Source: Acrasis kona
Lineage: Eukaryota > Heterolobosea > Eutetramitea > Acrasida > Acrasidae
Assembly (NCBI GenBank): GCA_026419775.2
Contig: JAOPGA020000682.1
Location: forward strand, 22,241-86,240
Length of the DNA stretch: 64,000 nucleotides
Reading direction: 5' to 3'
The position numbers and the translations under genes were made by a program. Each line of letters begins with the position of its first letter. The stretch's first letter is position 1. Below, in pieces: positions 31,388 through 42,986 of the stretch. A model generated the notes under the pieces. The model ran no database searches, was not told the DNA's origin, and worked only from the letters and a program-made list of their open reading frames with translations.

Positions 31388-33059
31388 ATGAGCTGCGTCG
31401 ACGTCATTGCAATAAAACAACCTGATGGTACTTATAAATGCTCACCCATTATCGTACGGTTCAGTAAACCATCACCATACAAACAATCCGTATCTATTTT
31501 AATAGATGGCGATCCAGTTCACAACAAATGTGGATATCAATTTGTACTCGATAAAGGATATCAATACGGCCACTTTGAACCAGTTGATGAGTATAACAGA
31601 AAAAAACTTGAAGAAAAAATCGGTCTACAGGAAAAATCACAAGATTCAAATTCATCAAAAGCAGCGTATTACTATAAGAAGGATACAAAGGACCAGACCG
31701 ACGCGGCCCTAAGTTCCAACCCCACGTACAGACACGAAGATCCTGTAAAAAGACCTCCATCAACATCATTATCCTCCTCCATAGTAAGGAAAATGTACAA
31801 CATGTTTGGTGGTGAAAACGAAGCTTCTGCTGAACTCACGAAAAGGAATTCATCAGGTTTGGTAGATGATGATCATCATCACCTAGAGGGACTTGATCAA
31901 GATGAACTTGTCAAAGACGAACATCTATCTGAAGAAGACCAACTTCAACAAGAAGAACTTCCGGAAGAAGAAAATGCACCAGCCTCTTGGTCAGAAAGCA
32001 TCTTGTCACACATTAATGTAAGGATTTCATCTTTATTCATATTACCCTTCATAGAGCGAACATTACACAAATGAAATGATGACCCCATGTTTTGAGTGGA
32101 TCAACCAACTCAACCTGGAATCAAGAGGTGAAGTGTGCAAATTGACATTTGTCAGCAACGGAGAGATGGTCATTGGAAAACTATACGTGTGGGATCATGA
32201 TGTAAAGATTGTCATTAGCGACGTTGATGGAACGATTACAAAAAGTGACGTATGGGGACTACTTTATACAAGAATGGGAAAAGATTACACACACGAAGGA
32301 ATTTCTCGCTTATACACTTCCATACACAGATCAGGATACAAATTCATTTACTTGACGGCCAGACCCATCACACAAGCAACAGCGACTAGAGTATACATTG
32401 AAAGCATTTATCAAGATAAACACATCATGCCAGCAGGTCCAGTCATAACGACGCCTAATCGTCTAGTCACAGCAATGGCCAGAGAAGTCATCATACGAAG
32501 ACCAGAAACTTTTAAAATCGCAATGTTGCAGTCCATCAGAAGTCTCTTCTCTGAAGATGTGAGTCCATTCGCAGCAGGGTTCGGAAACAGACCTACGGAT
32601 TGTCAAAGTTACATTGCAGCAGGTGTGGAACCAAGTAAAAGTTACAGGATCAATCCAAAGGGAGAGTTGACGGTGATTGCCACAAGTAAAGTCTTTCAAG
32701 GATACACAATGTTACAAGAGACTGTTAGTGATTTGTTTCCACATCTTGGAAAGGCTTTACCAGATATACCCGAGAATCTAAAAATAGCAAAAAATAAAGT
32801 TCCGCCTCCGATACCGGAAGAGCTCAAAAAAAAGAGGAACTCTCTCAAGTCTTCTCTGCCACCAGTGCCAGCGAGCGCAAAGCATTCAAAGACGCATGTG
32901 GAATTGAACATGAGCAGAGAGAGCGGATTGTCTCTTGAGAGCTTACCTGTTTCGGAAACAAAAGTGGATGTGACGGACTTGTTGCCAAAAGGTCCTAAAT
33001 TACCACCTCCTAGACCAAAGTCAACAAAGTTGCAAGCTGATTTGATCTCTTTTGATTAA
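31388..33059 (+). CDS. LPIN: Lipin / Mg-dependent phosphatidate phosphatase
   Basis: Two exons (31388-32017, 32055-33059; 37-nt intron) encode 544 residues. The N-LIP motif is present (DVIAIKQPDGTYKCSPIIVR). The C-LIP HAD domain starts near residue 260 with the catalytic DVDGTITKSD; later blocks include YLTARP and a GFGNRPTD stretch. It converts phosphatidate to diacylglycerol at the ER or nucleus and can control phospholipid synthesis. The usual N-terminal amphipathic helix before the N-LIP is missing: the protein starts directly at the conserved strand. The tail is Pro/Lys-rich with PPIPEEL, and ends KLQADLISFD, a clathrin-box-like motif. Confidence 0.92.
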
Positions 33060-33205
33060 AAGTTTTGAATTTTGGATATTTGATTGATGCAATTGGAATG
33101 TAGTCAGCCAATAAATAAGTATATAAAATCAATATTTAAATCTCTTTTCAGTTGCTGTGTGTTGTAATAGCAGCCATTACAATTTGTCCAACAATAAGAG
33201 CAGAA

Positions 33206-33758
33206 ATGAACGATATGCAAACATTGAAAACACAACAGAATCATAATGAGGATAGCAACAATATTAATCATTTTCACCAACTTCGGTTCGACGATACAAT
33301 TTCATCTCTCGCCATTTCGTATGGCGTAACAGAAGAGGAAATAAGATTTGCGAATAACATATCTGACATTTCCCATTGTGTAAGCTGATCCCACAACAGA
33401 TGGCTTTAATTAAAAGGATCAACTGAAATTAATCATTCCTAATCCCACTCGCCGCCTTCCAGCAGAGAGAGAAATTGTGAGCGAGGCTGAAGTAGAGATG
33501 AAAAAGAAGCAATATGCAGTTCAACTGTTGAGTGCGGCAAAGAAAATAAATCAACAGGAAGCAGCTCGTCATTTGAGTGCTCATAACTATGATCTGGCAG
33601 AAACATTAAATGAGTTTCAAATTGACATTGACTGGAATAGAAAAGAGGATCTATACCAGAGGAATAGGAGAAAAATAAAGACATCATTATGGTGTTTTCT
33701 ATGTTTATTTCCGGGGAGTACCGAGGAAACTAGAACGATGATGCCACCCGTTGATTGA
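33206..33758 (+). CDS. LysM domain protein with UBA-like helix (LYSMD-like)
   Basis: Two exons (33206-33379, 33417-33758; 37-nt intron) give 171 residues. A LysM motif spans the junction: DDTISSLAISYGVTEEEIRF, then NNISD and LKLIIPNP. After it comes EAARHLSAHNYDLAETLNEF, which resembles the UBA-like helix of LYSMD proteins, then a basic C-terminus. The protein has no clear signal peptide if started here. The frame extends upstream to 33152 without ATG and includes a hydrophobic stretch (LCVVIAAITICP) after a good splice acceptor. So an unseen upstream exon could add a signal anchor. Function is unknown. Confidence 0.65.
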
Positions 33759-33794
33759 GTAATAAAGTGAAAAATTGTATTAAATGTTGATAAT

Positions 33795-34231
33795 TTACTG
33801 TTCTTTGTTTTCTTCTTTGTTTTCTTCTTTTCCTTTTTGTTCAGCTGCTACCTTTTTTTCCATTCTTTTAATAAATCTGTCGTCTATTTGTTTAAGTGAG
33901 ATCTCTTTGTCAATGTGCTCAAGAACTTGAGTTTTGTCAAGTTTAACCCCTGTTCAAAATGTTATGTGAAATCAATAAATAATGTCATACTGTAATCTTC
34001 TTTTCCTTCATCTTTTTTTGCTTGAACAATGCCGTGTCTTATGAAGTACGCGGCCTCATACGCGTCATTTATCAATGGTTGGGACTCGTTTTCGTTCGCA
34101 AACTTGTTTTTGAGGAACAAACCTTTAGTTTGTTGGATGAAGTCTTTGTAAGCGACTGCGTCTTCTCTAAACGTATAACTTCCAGCACGAAGAACGGCAC
34201 GGAATGCTCCCAAGGATGTTTTAGCAGACAT
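33795..34231 (-). CDS. LYRM7: LYR-motif protein, LYRM7/Mzm1-like complex III assembly factor
   Basis: Two exons (34231-33991, 33949-33795; 41-nt intron) encode 131 residues. The region LGAFRAVLRAGSYTFREDA, then the AYEAAYFIRHGIVQA helix, matches the three-helix LYR fold of LYRM7/MZM1, which binds the Rieske iron-sulfur protein in the mitochondrial matrix. The classical L-Y-R triplet is degenerate here (the sequence is ...FRAVLR). The C-terminus is Lys/Glu-rich and disordered. Other LYRM proteins remain possible. It is convergent with the LysM gene, with 36 bp between stops. Confidence 0.68.
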
Positions 34232-34537
34232 TGCACACAATTGTAAACTAATCCGGAATATTTACAATGACCAGAAGAAAGTTTACTCGATCGTTTTTGG
34301 GTGGAGATTGCCAAATAATAACAATAATATAGTGGTTCATGCTGCACTGTTCTCTGCTCCGAGGGAAATAGATATGGTTGGTGTTAGAAGAAGCGCTTTG
34401 ATTAACTGAGCATAAATAAAAACCTTTACTACAAATGATTACTTATAGATGTAGAGCAATAGCGTAGATATGACCACACGCTTTTCCACCTTTGTGATTA
34501 TAGTAAGGGCAATCACACATTACAAGTTGGGAGAAAA

Positions 34538-35927
34538 TTGTGTATGTGTAGTCTGATGGCTCTGAATACAAATAGAACACGCCAGCTCTTGAAGTGGATG
34601 TTCTCAAAGTATAGGCTCTATCTGATTATCAGGACAGTGGTAACGAGGACAATGGTAGCGATTATGACCGTGACATTTAACATATTGGTGGGTTTAACAA
34701 TTATTCATCTGATGATCCTGAAGAAGATCCTGAGGACTGTGAGGCCTTAGATACTGTGTCCATATACACCGGAGCAAATCAAAGAATGAGGAAAGTGATT
34801 GTTGATGATGACGATGACGATGACTCTGGTGATGGATCTAATGAAGCTTCTAGTTCAAACAACGGGGATTTGCAGATAGACGAGGTTATACCACGCAACA
34901 TCGAACTGATGAGTGTACCCATCGTTTCTTCAACCATTGAGAGAAAAAGAAGAGTGCCAACAACAACATTGACTAGCAATCAACAAGAGTACAGTATCTC
35001 AACTACTGCAGATATAAACAGTGAGAGTGAAATAGTCTCGGACCTCAAGGACTAGACAAGGTACAAATGCAAGAAAGGCACACATGATGGGAAGCAATAC
35101 CTTTGTTTTGATAGGGAGGACGGGTCAGAATTGGTGAAATTCATCAAGAACAGCAACAAGGAGGTCAAGTTGTATGGATGTATATCACGAAAAAATGCGA
35201 TGTACCTTTTCATGTACTATAATGTGTCAGGTGATGGATATCAAAAGATAGAAGATGTAGCAAGATCTCCACACTCCAATATGAAACATGTCTTTGGATC
35301 TTTGCGCAACTTACTACAGCCCTGGGCTGATTTGAAGATTGAATCTGGCACATTGAAATCCCATAAGTCGATTGCAAAGATTTACACGCGACACTCAGAA
35401 TTTGTTTACACAACCCTGATTGTTGATTCAGCACCATTTCCTCTTAGCAAGCAGGATGATTTAAAGACAAAGTCAATTCACCACTCCATAAGGAGAACAA
35501 GCATGCCATCAACGTACAATTTATAATTACACATGACCATAAGATTGTCTTCTTGTCAGGACCTTTCACTCCAAATTGCACGACTCAGCAGAAATTCAAC
35601 ATTTTAAAAATTTTCTGCAAGGGTGATACCATGATGGCTGATAATCATTATAGCCCACTAGTCAAGAAATGAAAATGTCCCAAGGTTATATGTAAGCACC
35701 ACAAACCAAGAAAGCAAAACTTGCTGGATGACCAGGCAAAATACAACGCCTTGTTTGCTGCAGAAAGACACAAGGTGGAGAACGCTATAGGCGATCTAAA
35801 AAAGCGTTTGACAATTTTAAAAGGCCTTGGCAGAAATCACCCGAGTCACTTTACGAAACAGTGCATATTGCTTGCGCTATTCATAACTGTAATAGTTCAA
35901 TTTTTCACTTTATTTGGCTATGGTTAA
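34538..35927 (+). pseudogene. Harbinger-like DDE_Tnp_4 transposase pseudogene, copy 2
   Basis: A broken gene spread over several frames. It starts with an Asp/Glu-rich segment (34756-35055), then a middle ending LIVDSAPFPLSKQDD with a catalytic-block-1-like Asp. A one-base shift at ~35523 interrupts the next block, which reads ITHDHKIVFLSGPFTPNC and then GDTMMADNHYSPL. After an in-frame stop, the last block is RHKVENAIGDLKKRL. These are the three DDE regions of PIF/Harbinger transposases. At least one frameshift and two stops make it dead. No terminal repeats were identified by eye. Confidence 0.65.
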
Positions 35928-35929
35928 CC

Positions 35930-37388
35930 CACATTACAATAGTTATATAGTATAGTACTTCATTCCACATTTGCAAGCACAGTGGGATGATGCCTTTTAT
36001 TACACATTTGGCAGCAGAATAGATGTCCCGATCTCATTGTCTTTGTTTTATTACTGGGGCAGCTGATCACAATATCCATGGTACTACCTGTGGTGGTTGT
36101 GGTTGTGCATAAAAAACAACTGCAATAAGTATTCACAGGATAGTGTTGAGACCACGTACTAGATTCATTGTGTATGTGATGTGGCCCGTTTGTATAAATA
36201 AATAATTAAATAATTAATTAATTAAATAAATAATTAAATAAATAATTTTAGGGTAAAATATCATTACCCTACATATTCACGGAACGTGCATCACGTTATT
36301 GCTATATTGTTTATCTCAGAAGTTGGTTTGAACTTTGATAAATCCATTATATGAAAGATCGTCAAGAAAATGTGCTTGCAACATGTTTGTTTCAAAGTAT
36401 GGCATCTCCATATGTCAACGATAAATAATTCATGAACTGTTGTTCTCATCTTGTTGTTTAAATGTTGAAACATCAACTTCTGTGTATGCGTCCATCGCAC
36501 TATCAAAGATTACTTGTGCTTCATCCAATGTAATATTTCGGATCGTTTTCCTGCTGTTGAACAAGCCATTGACATGGTCATTGTATGCATCGTGCAGCTC
36601 AGTAATAAGGTTAAAATAATGAGCATGTCACCTCATCTAGTTTGATACAATGCGACGTTATATACCAGATTCATGCTGACAATAACAAGAGAGAAGATCT
36701 GAACATTGTAGACTGAACAACCTCATGGTTTGTTTCAACATTTCCCCAGTGATTTTGACAACCCTGCCCAAATGCGATAAATACACAATATTGATTGACG
36801 GATCGACCGATTAATTGGTGAAGCTGAAGGTGGAATCATATATTGAATAAATTAACCAGCACCATAGTGAACGAACAATGTTCTCAGACAAGACCTTGAA
36901 TTCTGTCGCTTGATCGCAAATAGCTATCCCAAAACATTGCTCTTGGACCACCACCAATGCATTGGCAACAAATCCTTGCGACTGAAACAGTGAGTATAAT
37001 TAATATTATAATTCTTATCATCTTGCAAAGTTTCAAGTCTTGTCATGACAATAAAGAGCTTTGCAATCAGTTTCTCCTCATTACTCAAGAAATGCTGGAC
37101 CGGGTATTTCAAGAGTATTTGCATATTGTTATTGTCTCTGCGAAGCAGGTTTCTCGTTTCAGTATCCCTTACATATTTTGTTGACAGTAATGGGGTGCAA
37201 AAGAAGTCAAGTGTTACTAATGAATGTGGTGGAGATTGGTACCAGCAGTGGATAAGTCAACTGCTAGCGGAAAATCTCACTGTAATTATCCACTTGTAGT
37301 TCGATTTTCCCCAAGCAGCGATTATCTATGAAACGCTCGGACGCTTCACCTCCGAATCCTTTGAGATAATTTATTGAACTTTTTTACA
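35930..37388. other. AT-rich interval without supported genes
   Basis: About 1.45 kb. It contains a simple-sequence tract (36189-36252). Short open frames here lack ATG-domain support on both strands. One + frame near 37156-37299 reads GGDWYQQWISQLLAEN and stops; I cannot place it in a family. The last ~100 bp form the promoter of the Spartan-like gene. Confidence 0.4.
36183..36252. repeat. AAAT/AATT simple-sequence tract with shared flank
   Basis: TTTGTATAAATAAATAA is followed by about 45 bp of interrupted AAAT/AATT units. The same leader, preceded by GGCCC, occurs at the start of the tract at 51724. Confidence 0.7.
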
Positions 37389-39193
37389 ATGGATAAAATG
37401 AACAAGAGGTTGGAGACAGTCAGGTATGGTATCCTCCATTAAATATCTCCTTAACTATTAAGTGATATCGATCGTAGTAAAGAAAAACTATTAAATCACA
37501 CTAGGGTAGATCTTGATAAAATATTAACTGAATTGGATGGTACATACTTTGGGGCTCGGTCATTGGTGCGGTCAATATCTTGGTCATCTAACATGAAAAG
37601 CTCTAGTTTCAATGTAAACTTGGGGGAAAAATCTATATCACTTAGTAAATTTGTACTAGAATTAAGACCCTTAAGAGACCTAGCTTGTACAATATTACAT
37701 GCAATGGTACACATTTACTGTAACCTTAAAGAAGACCAACATGATATTGAGATATTTGAGGAATGGAAAGAATCATTGTTTTTGAATGGTTGGGATATTG
37801 ATGATCCCCACCACGGAAGAAATTGGAAAGAATGCAAAATGTTCCGAACATACGTCTGGATGGTACGTCACTAAATAACAACTCTTCTGAAATGTATAAA
37901 GTGCAAACGATGTGGGGAAAAATTCAAAAGATTCGCAAATATGGAAAACATTTGTATGAGACACGAAAGAGTAATGGTGGGCCCACAACAGGTAACTTTA
38001 AAATTATAATCATCTGACTCTTTTTAAGGAACACAACAGACAATTAGATAGTCACTTGAACATTTGCGGAACCGAAGAATACATTATTGCCTTAACAAAA
38101 CCCGCTGAAAAGACTCCAGAAAAGGTCACACCCATTAAAAGAAAAGTAGCGAGACAAAACCTAGACGACACGCAAGCCACAATGGACTACTTTTCTCCTA
38201 CAAGTAATGTCACCTTCATGAATATTTTTATTAACAATGACAGAAAAAACAAATACACGTCGAAAAACAAAATCATGTAAACATTGCAAAGAGGACATAA
38301 CCTTTTCCGTCGACCTAGAATTCCAAATGCATGAACGGAGATGTGGAAAAAAACCAAGTCCAACAGAAGAAACAGAACGTGGACGCGGAAGAACATTAAA
38401 CTTACAAAAAAGACGTCGTTCAAACAATCATTCCGAAGAGATCACTATCGATGATGATGATGATGATGAGATTGTTATTGATGACGATGACGTTCAATGT
38501 ACAGACGCACCAGATGGAGCTCAAGTAGTCAACGTGGATATGGAATACGTACCATTAAGACCGCCGCCAAAAGCAAATAGACAACCGGTTACTACATTTA
38601 TAGCGTTGGACTCGAATGACGATGACCTTTTCGACGAAGACATATTTCACTCAGAATTAAGTAACTTTGAATTGTCTAATGACACAAGTCCACCAAAAGA
38701 CACTTTTGTATATAATAGTACCCCAGATGCCTCAAGTGATAAGACAACAACCACGCCCAATACACCTCCTAATGATCTTGACGATGACTCCTATGTTCCA
38801 TGTTCGGTTGGGATCATTGATGACAATGTAGAAGAAGAGGAACAATCTGTAACTAAATCTAATAAAAGTACTTTTTTTGAGGAGGAACAAGATTTTGAGC
38901 GGCCGAAGCGTCCCTCTTCATCAACAAATGTTTTGACTCCACCAAAAACAAATACATTACAAAAAAGTTTTAAACCTTCGGCTTCGACTGCTAGTCCTCC
39001 TAGTTCGATTGAGACACCATCAACTCCAGCGACTCCTCCTTCTAATAGAACATCTCAAAGTAAGTCACAAAGTAGTCAACATACACCGCAGACATCACAA
39101 AGTAGCCGACCTACACCGAACAACACTCCCACTACTCCTAAAAAACTAGTAACTCCCAAGTTAATTGGCTTTTCAAATCGAGTTAAAAAATAA
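37389..39193 (+). CDS. SPRTN: Spartan-like (SprT/UBZ) protein with HAXXH in place of HEXXH
   Basis: Five exons (37389-37423, 37463-37862, 37902-37991, 38029-38203, 38244-39193) encode 549 residues. SPRTN is a DNA-dependent metalloprotease that clears DNA-protein crosslinks. The SprT domain is clear (LRPLRDLACTILHAMVH, then DDPHHGRNW). The zinc ribbon follows (MCKRCGEKFKRFANM), then a PIP-like QATMDYF, then a UBZ4-type finger (CKHCKEDI...HERRC; about residues 245-269). The catalytic Glu of HEMxH is Ala (residues 91-95 read HAMVH; codon GCA). The third His is kept. The C-terminal half is disordered with an Asp tract. Its 3' end overlaps the WBP4-like frame on the other strand. Confidence 0.85.
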
Positions 39194-40248
39194 TTAAAAT
39201 GATTTTTGTTAAATTTATTTTTTTTTATTTGCATTGAAAATCCTGTAAACCGAGGTGGTCCAGATAAATCTGCAACAGGCGCCTCACTTTTTTGTTCTTC
39301 TTGTTTTATTGGTGTCACTGTAACAGGTTCTTCCTTCTTTTCTTCTTCTTGAGTTGTCTCAAAGTATGTGCTTTCTGGAATCTCCTCCGTGTCAACTTCC
39401 TCCCATTGTCCAAATCCAGTGTTTTGGTCGACGTTTTGTTTGGGAATTTCATTACGTATCGCAATGTGTTCTTGTTCGCTCATTGTTTTTTTGTATTTCT
39501 TTCTTGGCGGCGAGTCTTCCACATTTTCCTCTTCCTCTTGTTGTTGTTCTTCAACATCTTTTGTTGACTCTTCGTTATTTTCATCTTCTTGGTCATCATC
39601 ATCATTTTCATAAAAAAAGTAATTGGGATCATTGTAATAAGCTTCTTCTTTGGTCATGTGTTTGTTAGGTCCCTCCACACCTGGTTTCTGCTTGTCTTTC
39701 TTCTTCTTCTTGTTTTTCTTTTTTTTGGCATTTTGTTGATTGGGTTTTTGTTTATTTTGGATTTGAGCAGGGACTACAGGTTGCTCTGACGGCATTGTTT
39801 GTACATTTTGTGCATTCATCATTTGAAGTAACATGTTTGGATCTGGAGGTGGGGGAATCATCATGTTGAAAAGTATTCTTGGATCTGGTGGGGGAGGTAT
39901 TGGTAGGTTAGTGGGCACTGGTGGTTTATTATGTTCATATGTGTTTCCGATGGATGGTACAGGTAGATTTTTGAGAGTTGTTTTGGTCACTGAAACTCCA
40001 CCACTAAGGTCGCTCTCATTTGCCCTAGATGCGGCCAGCTCGATTCGAAGTAGCTCTTGCTGCAATTCTCTTTCATTCTTCTCGCTTGCTGTCTTTTCTT
40101 TTCTTTGAATGTGGATGTGTCTTTGTTGGGCATTTCTATGCTGATCTGAAGCTTCGTGTTGTTTGCGAGAGTGTGGTGTATCAGGAATCCAGAATTTACA
40201 ATATGGACAATAGTGTTTTGTTGCAAATTTCCATGACTCTCCCGTCAT
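39076..40248 (-). CDS. WBP4: WBP4-like U1-type zinc-finger splicing protein
   Basis: The N-terminus (WKFATKHYCPYCKFWIPDTP, then QHEASDQHRNAQQRH) is the matrin/U1-type C2H2 finger of WBP4/FBP21, a spliceosomal B-complex protein. A helix rich in Glu/Arg follows. The rest is disordered with Pro-rich (PPPPDP), Lys-rich and acidic tracts; no WW domain is seen. The reading frame passes through a run of nine A (minus strand, plus 39218-39226) and then 118 bp into the antisense of the Spartan-like gene before stopping. One more A would end the protein right after the run, so the true stop may lie near 39215-39220. Single exon, ATG start. Confidence 0.75.
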   Translation of the reverse strand: MTGESWKFATKHYCPYCKFWIPDTPHSRKQHEASDQHRNAQQRHIHIQRKEKTASEKNERELQQELLRIELAASRANESDLSGGVSVTKTTLKNLPVPSIGNTYEHNKPPVPTNLPIPPPPDPRILFNMMIPPPPDPNMLLQMMNAQNVQTMPSEQPVVPAQIQNKQKPNQQNAKKKKNKKKKKDKQKPGVEGPNKHMTKEEAYYNDPNYFFYENDDDDQEDENNEESTKDVEEQQQEEEENVEDSPPRKKYKKTMSEQEHIAIRNEIPKQNVDQNTGFGQWEEVDTEEIPESTYFETTQEEEKKEEPVTVTPIKQEEQKSEAPVADLSGPPRFTGFSMQIKKNKFNKNHFNYFLTRFEKPINLGVTSFLGVVGVLFGVGRLLCDVCGVC

Positions 40249-40484
40249 TTTTTATGTTAATGGAGATGGTAGAAGGTTTTTAAATCAGAACTTTCGTTGA
40301 GATTCAACGTTGTTACAAACTTTGTAACAAGCCCAACAATCGGATACCTGTATCAAGAGGAAAAAGTATAAAAAATAATATTAAACCAATCGAGGGTGTG
40401 AAAGATTATATGTTGCTAAACAAGAATGAGCAGTATATACTACAAGACCAATACATCACACCATCATTGTTACTAATAAAGTGT

Positions 40485-42118
40485 TTATTCTATTACGCCA
40501 TCACTCTCTGTCTGCTCTGTGAGGACTTGTTTCACACAAGTCAACCAAGTCTTTATCACAAAAGGAACACGAACGACCCCAGATCTGCTTTTCTTATTGT
40601 TTACAGTATATAAAAACAAGGCCTTTGCGCCAGAGAAAATATCATTCATTTCATCAACAAGGCCACTATTAAATTTACTTTGATGTGCGACCATGTTCAT
40701 GACGTCGTGACCGTCATCATGGTCCGTGAGACATATGGACAACACTAATGGAGGAATATAACACAAAGAACTATGAATACAAATTTTGATTTCAAATTGA
40801 TTCCGATCATGACCACTAGCCTTTAAATGTATAATAGGAGAAACCATTATGCCTTGTATTGAAAAGTCCGTAATCTTTGTCCCATTCAAAAGGCTCTGAT
40901 GCAGTTGCTTGAGATCCACAGCACTTTCGTACTCTTGACACTTTGTGAGTGGCAACTTTCTCTTCTTACTTGCAATGGATGTGGTGGTGTAGATGGGTTC
41001 CGAGGAGATGAGCGGTTGTGGAGATGTAGTCAATGTCGTCGTCGACGACTTCTCAAAAGTATGAATCTGGTCGAAAAAGTCCTGTTGTTCCGTAAATACA
41101 TCCATCTTGTCTTGTATTCTACCAAGTGATGATCTAAGGTCGCGTGGAAACTCTCTCTCCATACCAACTAGCACTCCAATTAAACGTTGTGTTGGATCCT
41201 TGACTGTGGGTTGAGTTGCTTCTTGATGTTGTTGTTGTTGTTGTGGAGGAGTGTTTGAAGGAATTTCAATAATTGTCGAAGTCGAAGTTGAAGGTATTGG
41301 TTTGATCTCCTGCTGTTGTGCTTGAACTACTATGGGTACATTTGGGACCTGTGTTTGTATTTGTGATTGGACTTGGATGGGTTGTTGAGGTATTTGCTTT
41401 TGTACCATCGTGGGCACCATGCCAACCTATCACAACACGTCAGACAATTGCATCAAAATGGACTTACTTTCATTTGCTTCTGTAATTGCTGCTCTATGGA
41501 ACTTAACATTTGCAAATCATACGTTGTCGGTGTAAAAGTACGCGGTGCTGTTTTCCCAGTCACGACATCATAGACTTTATGGAATTGTTTAACCAGAGCA
41601 TCGTACTTGGTAAGACTTTTTTCTATTTTTTGAAGATTTTCAGGCGAATTCATTTCCAGGGGCTTCATTTTTTGCAATTGACGAAGTTCATTACGTTTTT
41701 GAGTGAAAGTGTCCGCAAAGCCCTTGATATTCTCCGCATAGGGTTTGAATTGTTCAATCTTCTCCCAGTAGTCAAAATTTGGTACTTGTACTTGCGCGAC
41801 AGGGTTACTGCTCGTAGTGGGAACCTGCCCATGAGCTAACATGGTTGGCTGATGTGGATCCACTTGGTTAGTGGATAATGTTGTTACTGCTTTTGGGTCT
41901 GCTAACCTTGATACATGCTGAAGAAATTCTTCTTTAGATGTTGACTCTTTCCAATAGTCTGACATTTTTCTCAATGTATAGGCAGTTAGAGTTTGCTCAT
42001 CTATTTTGGATAACGCTGGGTTTTTCTTCATGTTCGACATAACCGCTTTAAATATTTGAGATCTTTGTTCCTTTTGAATTTGGTTCTTCCATGCTTGTGT
42101 GTTCGGTTGCGGCATCAT
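40485..42118 (-). CDS. MED15: MED15-like Mediator subunit (KIX domain)
   Basis: Two exons (42118-41468, 41426-40485; 41-nt intron) give 530 residues. The N-terminal ~85 residues are a MED15-type KIX domain: AWKNQIQKEQRSQIFKAVMS, then a YTLRKMSDYW-type helix and LADPK. A Gln/Pro-rich linker follows. The last ~150 residues form a conserved-looking domain (SLLNGTKITDFSIQGIMVSP, then KTWLTCVKQVL) like the MED15 C-terminus that anchors it in the Mediator tail. It recruits Mediator to activators in the nucleus. ATG 42118 is chosen because upstream codons lack a better start. Divergent from the UBL-BAG gene by 92 bp. Confidence 0.82.
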
Positions 42119-42210
42119 ATTTGCTTGTTGATGGTAACAACTTGGTGGCACCACCAAGTTCCCTCAGCAAATAATTTGTTTGAGTTGACAGTGTCCAAAA
42201 CAAAGTGGTC

Positions 42211-42841
42211 ATGAGTGTGCAAGTACAAGTGAACTGGTTGCGTGGCAAAACCACCTTAGACATTGAATTAAACCAAAATGATACTTTAAAAGACCTTAAA
42301 CAAGAGTTGATGGTGAGGACGAATGTGAGAGTAGATAGAATGAAGCTTCTTGGACTAAAAGTGAGCGATTATTATTATTGTATTATAATTACCCTATAGA
42401 CTGCAAAAAACAAAACCGCGACACATTCTGATGATACAAAGATGTCTGAATTTTTACTTACTAAAGGCAAAGTATCAATTCAATTGATGGGAACACCTGA
42501 GAAAGACGTGATTGAGTTCAACAGAGAGCGAGGTAAGGCATGAATGATATAGTTTTGTGATCTGTTAAAAGACATGATGTTCATAATCATGCAAGGCGAA
42601 GTAGAACAACTTCAAAAAGAAATTGAAAATGAACCAGAGAATGCGACCACATTGAAAAGATGCGAAGAGATGTTGATGCAGAAGCTTCTTCAACTTGACA
42701 AAGTAAATTATCCCTACCTTTATAATAAACTTTTTGTAGATGGAGAATTTATCGACGAATGCTAGAAACGATCGGAAAGAATTGATTAAGCACATTCAAA
42801 CAGTCTTGGACGAAATTGACAAAAAGAAAAAAGTAATATAG
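42211..42841 (+). CDS. BAG1: Ubiquitin-like plus BAG domain co-chaperone
   Basis: Four exons (42211-42360, 42400-42532, 42572-42702, 42740-42841) encode 171 residues. Residues 1-85 are a ubiquitin-like domain (VNWLRGKTTLDIEL, then RMKLLGLK and VSIQLMGTP). Residues ~100-165 are a BAG domain (CEEMLMQKLLQLD, then ARNDRKELIKHIQTVLDEID). BAG proteins bind the Hsp70 ATPase domain and trigger nucleotide exchange; the UBL can dock to the proteasome. Layout matches BAG1. The three introns are 37-39 nt. Divergent from MED15, so the two likely share a promoter. Confidence 0.85.
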
Positions 42842-42986
42842 ACAAGGAAAAGCAATGTACTAATACTCATAGAAATAAATGCATAATTATAAACACTTCT
42901 ATTCTTGTTGTATTTGAATTTTTGTAACCCTCCTTCCATGTGACGTGTTTGACGTGACATTTCAAAAACTTCTAACTAGGACTCCT

